From contig NC_064655.1 of assembly GCF_001723175.1 (NCBI RefSeq), positions 3,410,001 through 3,474,000 of the forward strand: a stretch of DNA of 64,000 bases. Direction: 5' to 3'. This document shows, one piece after another, positions 13,067 through 25,733 of the stretch. The position numbers and the translations under genes were made by a program. The number at the start of each line of letters is the position of its first letter. Within the stretch, counting starts at the first letter, position 1. Origin of the DNA: Penicillium oxalicum (taxonomy: Eukaryota > Ascomycota > Eurotiomycetes > Eurotiales > Aspergillaceae). The notes below the pieces were generated by a model. That model had not been told where the DNA came from. It searched no databases and saw nothing but the letters and a program-made list of their open reading frames with translations.

Positions 13067-16000
13067 ATGGCGGTTGCGTTGGCCCAACTGCCGCGCCCGG
13101 CGCTAGTGAGCGATTCCGATCTGCAGCAGGCTCGTGCCGCTTTGCAGCATCAAGATTGCCCCGAAATATCGGTACCACGCGAATTCATCTCGCTCATCGT
13201 GGAAGAACTCATCTACCGGCGTGAGTCGCACTCGGAGATTGCTGAAATCGAACACGAGTGCTCTTCTTTGCGCCAGGAACTCCGCAAGCACATCCACATC
13301 AATGAAGCCTTTCAAAAAGAGCTCCGCGAGATCGGCGAGATCATCACCCAGGTGGCTCATGGCGACTTGTCACAGCGCGCGCGGCTACATCCGCTCGAGA
13401 TGTCCCCAGACATTGCGACATTCAAACAAACCATCAATACGATGATGGACCAATTGCAGGTCTTCAGCCAGGAGGTGTCCAAGGTGGCACGGGAGGTGGG
13501 AACTGAAGGCGTCCTGGGGGGACAGGCTAACATTGAGGGAATTCAAGGAATTTGGCAGGAATTGACCGTCAATGTAAACGCAATGGCCAACAATCTCACC
13601 ACCCAAGTCCGCGACATCACCACCGTTACTACTGCCGTGGCCAAGGGCGATCTGACCCGCAAGGTGCAAGCAGATTGCAAGGGTGAAATCTTGCTTCTGA
13701 AGAATATCATCAACGGGATGGTCGACCAGCTACGAGAATTTGCCTTTGAGGTGAGCCGCGTGGCGAGAGAGGTGGGATCGGATGGCACGTTGGGCGGCCA
13801 GGCCGTGGTGCACGGCGTGGAAGGGACATGGAAGAATTTGACCGAAAATGTTAATTGCATGGCGTCCAATCTGACTCAACAAGTTCGAGAAATCGCCAAA
13901 GTGACGACCGCCGTGGCCCGCGGCGATCTGACTATGAAAGTGACTGCCGACGTGAAGGGAGAAATCCTGGATCTCAAGCTCACAATCAATGCGATGGTGG
14001 ATCGATTGAATCGATTTGCGTTCGAAGTCAGCCGCGTAGCTAGAGAGGTCGGCACAGACGGCACGCTAGGCGGCCAGGCTCAAGTTGAGAACGTCGAAGG
14101 TCGCTGGCGTGATCTCACCGACAACGTGAATACCATGGCGCAAAACCTCACACAGCAAGTACGGCAGATCTCGAACGTCACGCAGGCGATTGCGCGTGGA
14201 GATCTGAGCACCAAGATCGAGGTTCATGCGCAGGGGGAAATTTTGACTCTGAAAGAAACCATCAACCGCATGGTCGATGGCCTGAGTCAGTTCGCGAGAG
14301 AGGTCAAGATCGTGGCCCGGGACGTCGGTGTGAGGGGTAAACTTGGTGGCCAGGCGAAGCTTGAGGGATCCTATGGCATCTGGCGCTCGATCAGTGAAGA
14401 TGTCAATATTATGGCCGACAATCTCACCTCACAAGTGCGCGCCTTCGGAGAGATTACAGAGGCGGCTATGAGCGGCGATTTCACCAAATTGATCACCGTT
14501 TCCGCCTCTGGTGAAATGGATGACCTGAAACAGAAAATCAACAAGATGATTTGGAGCCTGCGCGACAGCATCCAGCGCAACACGGCTGCCCGCGAAGCCG
14601 CCGAATTAGCCAATCGCAGTAAATCGGAGTTTTTGGCGAACATGAGGTATTTACAAAGATCCCCAGCCTTTTGTCCCTTTTCGAACCGTGGAATCGCTTA
14701 CCAGTGAGTTAGTCACGAAATCCGCACCCCTATGAATGGGATTATCGGCCTCTCGAGTCTGGCACTCGACACCGATGACCTCCCCGCACCAGTACGCGAA
14801 ACGCTAGACATGGTTCACAATCTCGCCAATTCCCTCCTGACCATTATCGATGATATTCTCGACATCTCCAAGATCGAGGCAAACCATCTGATGATTGAGA
14901 AGATGCCGTTCAGCCTAGGATCTACGGTGTTTGGAGTTCTGAAGGCGCTGGCTGTGGAGACCAATGAAAAGGCCTTGACCCTCTCTTACTCCACCGATGG
15001 CAACGTGCCCGATTTCCTCATCGGAGATGCATATCGACTACGACAGGTCATGCTTAACCTGGTGGGCAATGCGATCAAATTCACGGATCATGGTGAAATT
15101 CGCGTCACCATCAAGCGTGCCGAGACCAATGTGTGCCTGGAAGAGGATGAGACGATGTTTGAATTCTCAGTTTCGGACCCTGGAATTGGTATTGAGGAAA
15201 GCAAGCTGGGTCTGATCTTCGACAAATTTCAACAAGCCGATGGCAGTATGACAAGAAAGTATGGGGGCACCGGTCTGGGTCTGGCAATTTCCAAACGCCT
15301 GGTCTGTCTGATGGGCGGAGGAATCTGGGTCACTTCGCGCGTTGGCCAGGGAAGCAAGTTCTCATTCACGTCTCGTGCCAAATTGGCCCAGGCACCGGCA
15401 GGATTTGCTGAGCAGCTGGCGCCATACCGTGGTCGCCGAGTCCTGCTTGTGGACAACGGAAACTGGAAAGACTGCCCTGTGTCGTCCATGCTGAGAGACT
15501 TTGGTCTAGAAGCTGTTGTTGTGCACGAGAACGAGCTCGTGTCCACACAACGTCGGAAGGACCTCGGTGGGTCCTTTGATGCCATGCTCGTGCCTAGCAT
15601 AGAAGCAGCCGCTAAACTTCGTGCCGACTCGACTCTATCACTTAATCCCTTGGTCATCGCAGCCCCCAGCGTCTCCCTCCTTCTGAAATCCGCAGGCGAG
15701 TTGGGTATTTCCTCCTACGCGACCACCAAAGCTGGTACTCGCCCAATTGACTTTTGGAGTGGCATTCTCCCTGCTCTGGGAAATCGCAGAAACCGCATTT
15801 CCGAGGGCATCACACGATCCCTCGCCATTCTTCTTGCCGAGGATAATGACGTGAACCAGAAAGTCGCTGTTCGTATCCTGCAAAAATGCAATCACAACGT
15901 CACTGTGGTTGAGAACGGTCTCCAGGCCGTCAAAGAGGCACAGCAGCACCGTTACGACGTCATTCTGATGGATGTGTCCATGCCGGTCATGGGCGGATTC

Positions 16001-16216
16001 GAAGCGACGGTCAAGATCCGACAACATGAGAAATTGAATTGCCTTCCGCGGACACCGATTGTGGCACTGACTGCGCATGCAATGCTCGGCGATCGTGACA
16101 AGTGCATCCAGGCCGGCATGGATGATTATCTATCCAAACCCTTGAACTCCAATATGATGATGCAAACGATTCTGAAGTGCTCTGCGATGAATCTTGTCTC
16201 TGCCGTCGAGTCCTGA
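13067..16216 (+). CDS. group III (Nik1/NikA-type) hybrid histidine kinase, short HAMP-repeat form
   Basis: Soluble hybrid sensor kinase of the class that feeds the HOG MAPK cascade. Two exons, 13067-14646 and 14713-16216, give 1027 residues. Four tandem copies of the repeat with VAREVG..G.LGGQA start near residues 140, 230, 320 and 410, interleaved with GDL-type HAMP cores. The H-box [10 protein letters not shown] is split by the intron (phosphoacceptor His528). Then come the N-box NLVGNAIKF (642-650), G1 DPGIGI (682-687), G2 GGTGLGLAI (711-719), a degenerate receiver (about 770-890) and a true receiver with Asp947 in [11 protein letters not shown]. There are no membrane segments. Canonical NikA-type proteins are about 1200-1300 residues with one more repeat and a longer N terminus, so this may be a divergent paralogue rather than the main osmosensor. 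Retention of the intron would leave a HAMP-only protein. Confidence 0.9.
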
Positions 16217-19200
16217 AAATATTTCTGGTTTTCTTTTGACTCGCACTCGTGCTGACCATATGCGACTCAATCTTTGATTGAGAATCAGATCTACGCACTC
16301 TATGATCCCTACTATGGCGTTGCAGCGTCATTCTTATTTTGCCCAATCGAACCTTGTTTGTGGGGTTACTTGGTGACATTGTTGTATTTGCATTCTCTCT
16401 GCAAACCCTCCATCACAGTCGACCAGTACACGAGGTCGTCCGAACCAGCGATCGCAGAAAGTCGCCGCACATAGACGGTGTTCAATGCGTCAATGCACTT
16501 CTTATGGACCTTATCAACTGCGGTACTGTCCAAAAGGCTTTCTGTAATGCTTTTTTTTTGGAAAAATTAGAAAAAAAAAGTGCAAAAATTTTCAACCACC
16601 AGGATCCACGTGTGTTCACACACCATACTAAACATGACTAAACTATTAGACGAGCCAAATCGAAACAGTGCCGCTGAGTCTGACTGTCCCCCTGGGCCAG
16701 AGTCGTGTGCTTAGCAGAATTATAGTATGAAGCACCGCCCAAATTGATAAGCGTGTCGGCCATGCAGAACCTTGGCATCATTCTTTGAACTCTCCTCTTG
16801 GGAAGCTAAGCATATAGATTTTTTGAAGATAACAAACTTGATCATAGGCCGCATCTCGTTCTGATGTTAGCCCAATAATGGCGGGTTGGAGAATGGGGGG
16901 AGAATGGCATACAATGTCCTTGATGTAGGCCAACCCGCCACGCAATCACATTCCTTTTCGTCCTTTGGGTTAGCTTTCCAACACCAACCGCGACGTAGCA
17001 TGACTGAGAGAGAAAACAGCTGCATGGTGAGTCGTCAATCAAGCATGTTGCGTTTCCGCACCCGGTGACTACTGCTGTCCCGTCATACAATAAGAATGGC
17101 TGTCTTATGTGCCAAGCAATTCGGAAAGCTCCATGTCCAATCAGAGCATCTGGTGCAAACTCTAACTTGACGGACAGTATGGAATGGTAATTTTCAAGCC
17201 GTCAAGATGACGGTGAAATGGCCGACATGAGATGGAAATTTCCAAATAATGTGCAGACGGCGGACGGAGTGTATTATGGGTGAGCCTCGATACTTTTAGC
17301 TCTATGGAAGTCTTATATTTGGCAAATATGGACAATAACACAAAGCTCAATCTACCTTTAGACCTATGTGTTTCGCAGCTGGACGTTAGCCAAGATGGAG
17401 ACCTGAGCAAGGTTGTACATCCGTGGGAGATGATTTGATCTTGGCGAGCTTAGCCCTTCAACCCGCCATGAATAAATGCAAAGAAACAGCAGGATTTGAT
17501 TAGAGCTTCAGCTTTTAGTATTCGCCATGCCCCTTTCTGTGACAGAAATATGGATGAGGTTTTTAAAATGTGGTAACAGCGTTTCGGAGTGAGTCATCGC
17601 GCGCGTGCTATGCAAACGAGTCCTTCTAGCGAAGGCGGGGGAGGGCTCTACTCAATTTTTGTGTCCGTTTTCTGTCCGTGCAGTACCACTTTATCAACAA
17701 CAGCTTTTGTTCAAACTTGCGGTCAACGCAGCAAGACGGCCGGATCTGTAAGAATGGATTTGTGGGTTGATATTGCGAGAGTTGCAATGTAAAAGGCAGC
17801 TGCAATACTTGACGTGACTCACGATGATAATCATCAATAGATACTAGATTGAGGGAAATGGGATAGAAATATTCTGAGAATGGCTATACAGGTTGAGGTT
17901 AAGTCTTTTAATTCCAGCACTTTCTTTCCGCGATTTCGCACCATATTGACGCTCAGTCTGTACGCAAAGACGTCTATAGTAGGCTTGATGATTTGCAGTA
18001 GAGAGAATGTTGATCAAGCGATCATTCAGTGAGCTTTTTGGAAAATCGTGAATTCCACATGAGGAGCTGCTTGCGAAATCTGATCTTTGAATGATCACAG
18101 TCTGAATCTTTCTGTAATGGAACTGAATAGGTGCCATGGATTTGGGTGGATGCCACTCGATGAGACGTTGATGTAGACCTGAGTCCATAGGTATTGTTTT
18201 GAAGGTTTGTTTGCGAGTGCAAACATGGACAGCCACTCTTCTCAGGACTTCCTCCTCTTTCTTTACCTAGAATGGAAATCGATAGAATGGATGGATGCCT
18301 GGACACTAGCAAACATCTGCCTCTGGGGAGGGTATAACAACCTCGCTGTCACCCTGTCCCCAACTTCCCTCCCTTCTCTCCCACCCATCGCCATCCACCA
18401 ACAACCATCTTCTGTCATCTCGGTCCTGTCCCCCGTGCTAGTGTTGTGTTCTGGCAGCCGTAGGGCACTTTCATTGCCGTTCAGTTCCTTCCCTTTGCAA
18501 CCGTCATGACTCCCCCGAGGACCTCCGCATACGGGCTTATAAGGACAATCCATATCACTCGACTCTTTATGGATTCCTTATTGGCAAACAGTGGGCTTAT
18601 CTAGGGGGCTCTTTTCTTTCGTTTTTGTTTTGCTGCCTTTTGCTTTGCTGCTCTTCTGTTCTTTTCACTTGAGCACATCGTGCTTGAGTTTTGGCTTTTC
18701 TCACCTTCCCCTTCTGTGTTCAATGATGAAAAAGCCAATCCACATCGTCAACGCATACCCATCGATGTCCGTCATAGGCGTCTGATCTGATGCTGGAGAC
18801 ATTGGAGATCATCGGCACTTCTGAAGAACCAGAATTCCCCCTGCACCCATTCTTCCTCGATCGTCTTGTTTTCTTCATTTGACCGTTTATTCTGTTCTCA
18901 CAGATAGCATATCCTGGACTTGAAATGAAAATCGGTGGTTCCGTTACTTTCTTGTTTTCTCGACTATAGACATGCGTGTAAATCTCTCTACCAATGTGGT
19001 AACTATCAACAACACGCGTGGATCATCCATATCAACGTAGGCTAGTCGGTCAGAAGTAAACAAACCCGCTAGTACCATCCGCCATTGAACCACCATAACT
19101 CACCCCATCCCGTAACAAGATCTTATCAGATGATGCCCACTTTCCAAGTCTTAACCCAAATTCAACAGCCTTAACTGTAATCTCGTCTCCCGCGCCCACT

Positions 19201-19258
19201 GTCCACGCCTCTCGTCTCCAGATCAAGACCCGCCCGTCAACCCAAAACATGAAGCTCT
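16217..19258. other. 3 kb without a recognisable gene
   Basis: Region between the kinase and the convergent nine-exon gene. Open frames are short, overlap in several frames and lack domains. A C/T-rich stretch near 18350-18520 followed by T-rich sequence resembles a transcript leader, but no coding sequence follows it. I saw no inverted repeats or transposase remnants by eye. Confidence 0.5.
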
Positions 19259-22200
19259 TCACACATGACTGGAGACCCCCTCGCTGACTCGTCGTAACTT
19301 CTCAGAAAACTCCGCTCCCCATCCATTCGCAGCAGACATGGACTTGACCCGTTTCCTTTGCCGCCGTTCCAGCTCCTCGATTGGAGATCGATCTACTTGT
19401 CGACGCTGCCAAAAGTCATCCACAATCTGCATCCGGCGGTTGTTATACCCGAGGTACTGGTCGAAACGTTTCCGCATCGTCGAGTCTTCTGCAGGCAGCA
19501 CAGTGGGAAGTTTTCCCTTGACGGATTCCCAATGCAGCAGCATCTTGACTGGGCTGGAGACAAAGTCTGCCAGGAGTCCTCGGCCGATCTTATTGGATTT
19601 GGCGACCATCTGTCGGAGACTCTCGTTGAATGCGAGAAGGAGAGCAATGGCGATGATGGCAAAGGAAGCCGGGGCTTGACACAAGACACGCTATCAGGAT
19701 TGACCCCATAAAAGCGGACGTGGATGTCTCATTGGAGTGAGAGTGAGATACGTACCGCCAATTTCAAACATTTCAGCCAGGCTCAGATTCTCCGGCGTAC
19801 CGCTCCATTCACGGGCATTAATACCAAACAGAGACGTGAAGAAGGAGAGTGGCAGAAATCTGGACCGGTCAGTACATGTGTTGTTCTCCTTTCCCTTGAT
19901 GCCTTCGGCGGGATTGACAAAGCCACTTACATGACCGTGAAGATCGTAAAGATCATCAAGGAGCGGGATTGATTCTGCGTCTCTTCCGCCTCCCAGCGAG
20001 CCATCTTTGCCTCATCGACGTTGGCTTGCTTTTGCTTCAAATCCAGCAAGGTCTCCACCGCCTTCTGTGCCAAATGGCTATTCTCTTTCATTTCACCAAT
20101 CTGCGTCCGATACTCGTCAATCCGCATCTGTGCGGCGTCAAGAAAGACCTTTCCACAACCATCTTGGTCAAAGTACTTGATCATACTTTTGATGACCGTG
20201 TCCTGTTGGTCCAAAAGCTTGAGGATAGTCGCGAGTTCATCTTCAATGTCGCGCAGCTCAAGGAGAACGGACAGGTCGTCGCGGTTGCGCCGCGCAGTAC
20301 GGCGATCTCTAGCATCGCGCTCTGCGGCTGTCATATTCTTGCCCTGTGCATTCCGGTCAAAATCGGCAGGACCCTGGACGAACCCCTGGTTACGAAAGCG
20401 TTTGAATGATTTGGTCACGGATTCAGTCTAGAAGAACAGGCAAGTCAGTCTCTCCTCGGTGACCTCCGAGTTCTCACACGTGGTAGAAAAGATGGCGACG
20501 CACAAGTATACTGATTGACTCCTCGAAGATGCGCAAGACTTGCAGGTCCCGGTGCAAAGTCCTGTCTAAAAGCACGGTCGTAGCGTGCAGCATGATCAAG
20601 GCAGCCAGGTCCCCCGCCGTCTCAAATCGACGAGCCAAATCTCCATTCAGTTCATTATAGATACTGCTGTGTAGGTTGGATTGCTCGAACAACTTACCCT
20701 CTGAGGTCGTCGCCTCCTGATTCGGGAAGAACGTTACGATTGTCTTTTGATCCACGATCCAGAGCCAAAGCTGATCAACCATCAATACATTACCGTCCAT
20801 GAATTGAGCCGGCTCAGTACCCTCGGGGTCGTCGCTGGTTGCGTCCAGGTATTCGCGCAGCTGGTCGTCGATACGGGCGGGCTTTCGGGTCCGTTTCCAC
20901 AGCATCTGGTCGTCATCACGAGCAACAGTAGACCGCAGGTTGGGATAGCCAAACTGATCTAATGTGCGTCTGAAGTGAATTGGCGGCTCACATCCCAGAT
21001 ACTGCCATATGAGTTTCGATTCGAGACTGGACTTGTCAATGCGGAATGGCACCGGTCTCGATCGACCTTGGTGTAGTCGATCTTCGACGACCTTACGTCG
21101 CTGGATCAGGTTCCGATACGTGTCCCAGTGAAGCTAACGGCGATTAGTCAAGTCATCATCAGATTTTAGACCAGAGAAGCCAGCCTTACATAGGGTGTCT
21201 GTCACTGGGATTAGCGTTCATGACTTCTGATCATGTGAGTGTCTATCTGACCACAACCGGCGAGAGCTTACATATAGCGCAAGTTGCGGGTCTTCTTCAT
21301 TTCTTTCTCTTGCTCCATAGGAGACATCCATCTGTCGCGAATGAATGCACTTGGGTCGCACGAAACGGGCATGGGGCTCATTGTGTCGAGCTCGATTGAG
21401 ATTTAAATACCAATTCTCATCGTTGATGAATTTACGAAGACTGGTTCAAAGTCGGGCCCTTGGCTCAGTCACAGAAGCTATATCTCAAACAGTTATAAGG
21501 CACCTTACAAGGTAGGTTCCCCGCGATCTTCGCACGCCCGCCGGATGACCTGTGATACCCATGCAGTGTTCGTGTAGGGAACATGGATCCACAACAGCTT
21601 CTCGGTGCCAGGATCGGGTCTATCAAATCTTGGCAGCGACCGAGGGACATCTGCTTGCTCCGCTTCGAGAGTTATGCGATCTCTCGTCGAAGACGGAATT
21701 TTCAAGAAGTCTGATTCTTGCGTTAATGAGTCCGAGGTTCTGCCGAGTGAGGTCAGCCATGAGAAGATTCATGCGGAGTAGATTCGGGAACTGTACGAGG
21801 TAGGTCTAGAACTAGTTGCTCGTGAGCTTTCTCCAGATGCTTTACGTTTTGGACCCCTGAGACGGGCGATATTCAGTGCTCGTGGAATTGCCCCTCTGCC
21901 TTGTCGCACCATTGTAGCCAGGGAGCTCTCACTGACTTGGGTGTCCAGAGGTCCATCCGTGGATGCCTTGGTGATGTGTATGATCGGAGAGTGAAAATGA
22001 GGATCCAAAATGCTTTGGTCACTTTGGCTGTGCTCCAAAGGAGGTCTTACTGGTTGATTCTCATTGTGTTTCTGATCATCCTCGTCATCAACATGAGACC
22101 CTTTGTGCTCTTCCTCAATTGAACTTTCATCATGTATGGGTCTCTGTACGACTTCGCGGGGAATGACTCGACTACCAACACTGCTCAGCGACGAGTCATC

Positions 22201-23310
22201 CATAGTTCCGGGACGAAACCGTTCAAGACGCTCCCGGAGACAAGCCGAGGGACCCGAGTCTAGGTACTCTTTGAGTGAAACTTGAGCGGTCCACATCTTG
22301 AGAGGGCTCTCGTCGCTCACGCCCAAGGCTATGTCCTCAAAAAACCCATTGATCTGGACCGCTACTTCATCCTCGACATGCAGATGGTAGTCAAAACGCG
22401 TGGAGAGCTCAACAGCAGTCTCCACTGCAGCTTTCAGATCGTTCATAAAGGTCTCAAGGGCTTGATCCTGTCCTTCGAAACAGGCTATTCCAGCGTGGTC
22501 TGTTCCCACGGGGATCTCGATTTCATGCTCAATGACGAGAAGGCCAGATCGGATGGAACAAATAGGAGCGTGAAACTCGATAAAGTTGTTCGAGTACAGG
22601 TCTTGCACTTGCATTGTGGAGTCCACAGTCTCAAGAAAAGACCAGACTTTCATGTCCGCCGAGAGAGCCTTGAACTGGTTGGAAAGATGCCAGAGTCGTT
22701 CATCCCGAGGGCGAAATTGTTCCCGGAGCGACGGGGGCAGTTCCTGCTCCAGACAAAGCAACCGACGAATGCTTTTTTGATATTCATCCGAGGACAGATA
22801 AGTCGATCCTTGGTGAGGAGTCGCGAAGAAGGCGGTTCCATGACAGCTCGTCAAGATCGCCTGGGTCGGCTCGGTTCGCGATGCTAAAGCAAGACAGGCC
22901 TTGACAACGAGGCCACCTGTGCTATGACAGAGAAAGAAGATCGGTCGCTGATCGATTTCATGGCGGCGTTCATGCATGAGGAGGTTCAGCAGTCGCTGGC
23001 CTAGCGCCTCGATGCTATCTCGCTCAGAGATCTGGCCGTAACTATACAGTAGCACGCGGGCTCGGGGTATGCGCTTGAGCAGCTCGGACTCCAACCATGG
23101 TAACTGAGCGCCTTGGGGAGTCCAACAACTCCGGGGATGGGCCCCGATGGATGGAATTGCAACAATACTGATGCGTGGGAGTAGGTCAGTTCACCCGCTT
23201 GTAAAACACGGGGAAAGGAAATGTACGCACTCGATGTTCGTCTGCTCCACTGGTTGGATGCACTCGAAAAACGCCGGCCGGGCCCGGTTAATCTGCGACG
23301 AAAGAGGCAT
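19259..23310 (-). CDS. SERAC1-like alpha/beta hydrolase fused to CorA-like membrane domain
   Basis: Nine exons on the minus strand: 23310-23231, 23167-21797, 21739-21509, 21440-21272, 21198-21190 (9 nt), 21133-20504, 20427-19931, 19859-19756 and 19674-19259. The frame closes at every junction and gives 1168 residues. The N-terminal 250 residues resemble SERAC1/DUF676-type hydrolases: IVAIPSIGAHPRSCW oxyanion region, nucleophile elbow FLCHSTGGLVVK (Cys-His-Ser-Thr-Gly, first Gly replaced) and FFATPHQGS. A disordered acidic/Ser-rich linker follows (to about 480). The C-terminal half matches fungal CorA-like proteins: EKLLWIHVPYTNTAWV, TPYLHWDTYR, MVDQLWLWI, a coiled stretch, and two membrane helices, IFLPLSFFTSLFGIN and APASFAIIAIALLLAF. 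The CorA Gly-Met-Asn signature is Gly-Ile-Asn here. Role unknown; ion transport and lipase activity are both inferences. Confidence 0.85.
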
Positions 23311-23912
23311 ACTTCACCAAACAAGCTGCTGAACCTACCATGCCTACCGAGTTTCTGCAAATGCAAGTGTAACTGTCCGTGCCTGGCCGGGAACGTCATC
23401 TTAAAATGAACACCGACGGGCGGAGTCATTGCAGCCTCAAAATGTGATCATCTGCCCGCGCCTCGGCGTGCAGCCCGCTAATCCTAATTCTAACGGCGCG
23501 TGCGGATAGCGCGAGTCAAAGCCCAGAGGCCCGGGTGTCTGATCTGAATGAGGAATGGGGGCGAGAAATGGGTGCGCTGGGGGATGATGACTGTCAGCTG
23601 GTTTAAGTTCGTGTATGGGATTAATTTCGTTCACAAACGATCATATATGTACAGCTGGTCGAAATGCTATTCAAGGACACAAATCCGCTCCAGACAGGGT
23701 TCAGGAGAGACAGAAGACACAGAGAGAACCAAAAATCATAATGCAAAACTTGCTCTATGTTTCGGTAATGCAGGGATCATAACACAATCAGTATGGCGAT
23801 AAATAATACACCGGAAGGAGTTGGGATGGGGCGATCAATGACACGATCGCATGCAACGTGGTGGTACATCGACAGAATCGAAGAGAAGAAAAAGAAAAAG
23901 AGAAGAGGAATA
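23311..23912. other. spacer between two minus-strand genes
   Basis: 600 bp holding the promoter of the hydrolase/CorA gene and the 3' UTR of the carrier gene, which is A-rich near 23885. No further feature seen. Confidence 0.5.
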
Positions 23913-25243
23913 TTAAGAGTTTTCAGAATGCCGGCGCTCGTTGACATCTCGTGCCATGCGCTTGCCCAGCTCATAAGTGGAGATCATGATGGCGCAAGCT
24001 GGAGCAACTTTCAGACAACGCGCTCCCCAGCCCTTGAACAAGCCGGCCATGCCTTCTTCTCGAAGGATGTGCATGAGAAATTTTGGAAGAGAGAGCTGTT
24101 CGGGTATCACGGATTTGGCGACCTGGGGGGCTCGCGGGGTATTATTTGAGGCGCCACCATTATCCAGATGCCGGTAGACCTGCTGTCGCGTCTTTCCCAC
24201 GTCGAAAGGTGTGGTGACGAGAGCCGCTAAAGATCCAGAAGAAGCACCGGCGATGAAGCTCTCAAAGAAGGCGGTTGTAGTCGAGGGTGCTTCTTTCTCG
24301 GAATCTGAGCGATGCGGTCTGTCGTGCCTCGCTCGCTTCAGGCTTTCTTTGACTTTCTCGTACCCCCACCAGTAAAGGCCAGAGAATGGAACATCACGCC
24401 ACATGGTGAGCCCCAGACCTCGCCAAAGAGACGTGTATCCGCTCACTTGCGTCATTTGGTATAGCCCTTCAAGAGTAGCTTTAAAATGCCCGGCACCATG
24501 ACCAGGTGTGGCCTGTAACCTCGTTCTAAACATTTCGACCGGACTCGTGGCGGCCGCTGCTGCAGTGCGAGCGATTGCACCGGCCACAAACGGCGCATAT
24601 ACATCTGGGACATTTTTTCTGATGGGGCTCCGTTCATCCGTCCGCAGCCAGTCATAGCCAGCAAAGTAGATGATGTTAGCTGGAATGCCCATCATGAGTG
24701 TTGGACTTAGGCCGCGCCATAATGTCCAAACCCCCTCATTGCGGGCGATCTTTCGGAGCCCATCAAAGGTCGAAGTGAAGGTTCTTCGCTGCGTCTCTTC
24801 CACGGCGCAATCAATCGCCGGGTGTGCGGGAGTCCTAAGAATACCGTCTGAAGCCCCGAACAGGCACATTTCTGCGTTGTTTCCCACCCAGAACACCTCA
24901 CGGCAGCAAGCCGTGATGCCGAGATTTGGAGGGACATTCTTTAATGAAGCCGTGGTATGTGTCTTGTACGGTATGGCTGTCGCCGACTGTGATTGTGATT
25001 GAAGTCGTACCCGTACAACATCGAGAGGAGTGACTGTGGCGATTTCCTGATCAGTACATCATCGGCAAACATACGGTACTGGCGACATCGCATGCAGCAG
25101 AGCAACAACCACATACCAAGGAGACCTGTCAAGATATTCCCTGCGGTCGCAGAGACCATACGCTGGCCGAGAGTAATATCATCATTCGGGGGCGGTGTCA
25201 CAGTAGGAGTTGGGACTGCCCCCGTCGAAGCTGTGGACGTCAT
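23913..25243 (-). CDS. mtm1: Mtm1 / SLC25A39-40-type mitochondrial carrier
   Basis: Inner-membrane solute carrier. Yeast Mtm1 affects manganese loading of Sod2 and iron handling, and the human relatives SLC25A39/40 supply glutathione to the matrix. Two exons on the minus strand, 25243-25117 and 25033-23913, give 415 residues. All three carrier signatures are present: TPLDVVRVRLQ, TSPVEMFRTRLQ and TTPFDVGKTRQQ, the middle one having Val-Glu in place of Leu-Asp as usual in this subfamily. Typical segments are LWRGLSPTLMMGIPANIIYF, LWRGLGLTMWRDVPFSGLYW and LFKGWGARCLKVAPACAIMI. The stretch between the first Px[DE] motif and NNAEMCLFG carries Cys residues (TACCREVF), in the place where SLC25A39/40 have a Cys-containing loop. 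An in-frame upstream AUG-less extension exists, but the Met at 25243 fits the family. It diverges from the F-box gene over 490 bp. Confidence 0.88.
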
Positions 25244-25733
25244 TGGCAAGATTTCTTCACGCGCGGGAGTCCATGGCGGTAAGGAAGTGAAAATGCTCAG
25301 TGTGAAGTGATCCCAATGAAGAATAGCATGGGCCGCACAGTCTATAGCGATTTGGCCAGCAATGCACAAGGGTCAAGAACGAGGCTGTCGGGGATCGGAT
25401 GTGGTAAGGTGGTTGTGGAAGAGCGCAATGAAGGAGCGATGCGTCACCAGGAAGATTTTCGGTGTTTGACGGGTGGCGGCGGGCGGAGATAAGCGTCCTA
25501 TTTCTCCAAGCCGATCGTAGTTCTTCGGCAGTTTTACTAAAAGGCCTTTCAACAAGTAAATCTTCTAACACGAGTCAATGGCGACTTGGACTGTAAATGC
25601 ATAGCCACAGTCACTCAAAAACTTCTCTCTCAGCCGCCGGAATCGCCCTGAACTGCCTGTTTCTTACCTGGGTAGGCTTATCTGATCCTCCGATCTCCGA
25701 TCCCGCACACGTCTCGGGCGTACTCTCCCCACC
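25244..25733. other. divergent promoter, mtm1 / F-box gene
   Basis: 490 bp shared by two divergent genes. It must contain both promoters; I see no TATA box or named site that I would defend. Confidence 0.5.
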
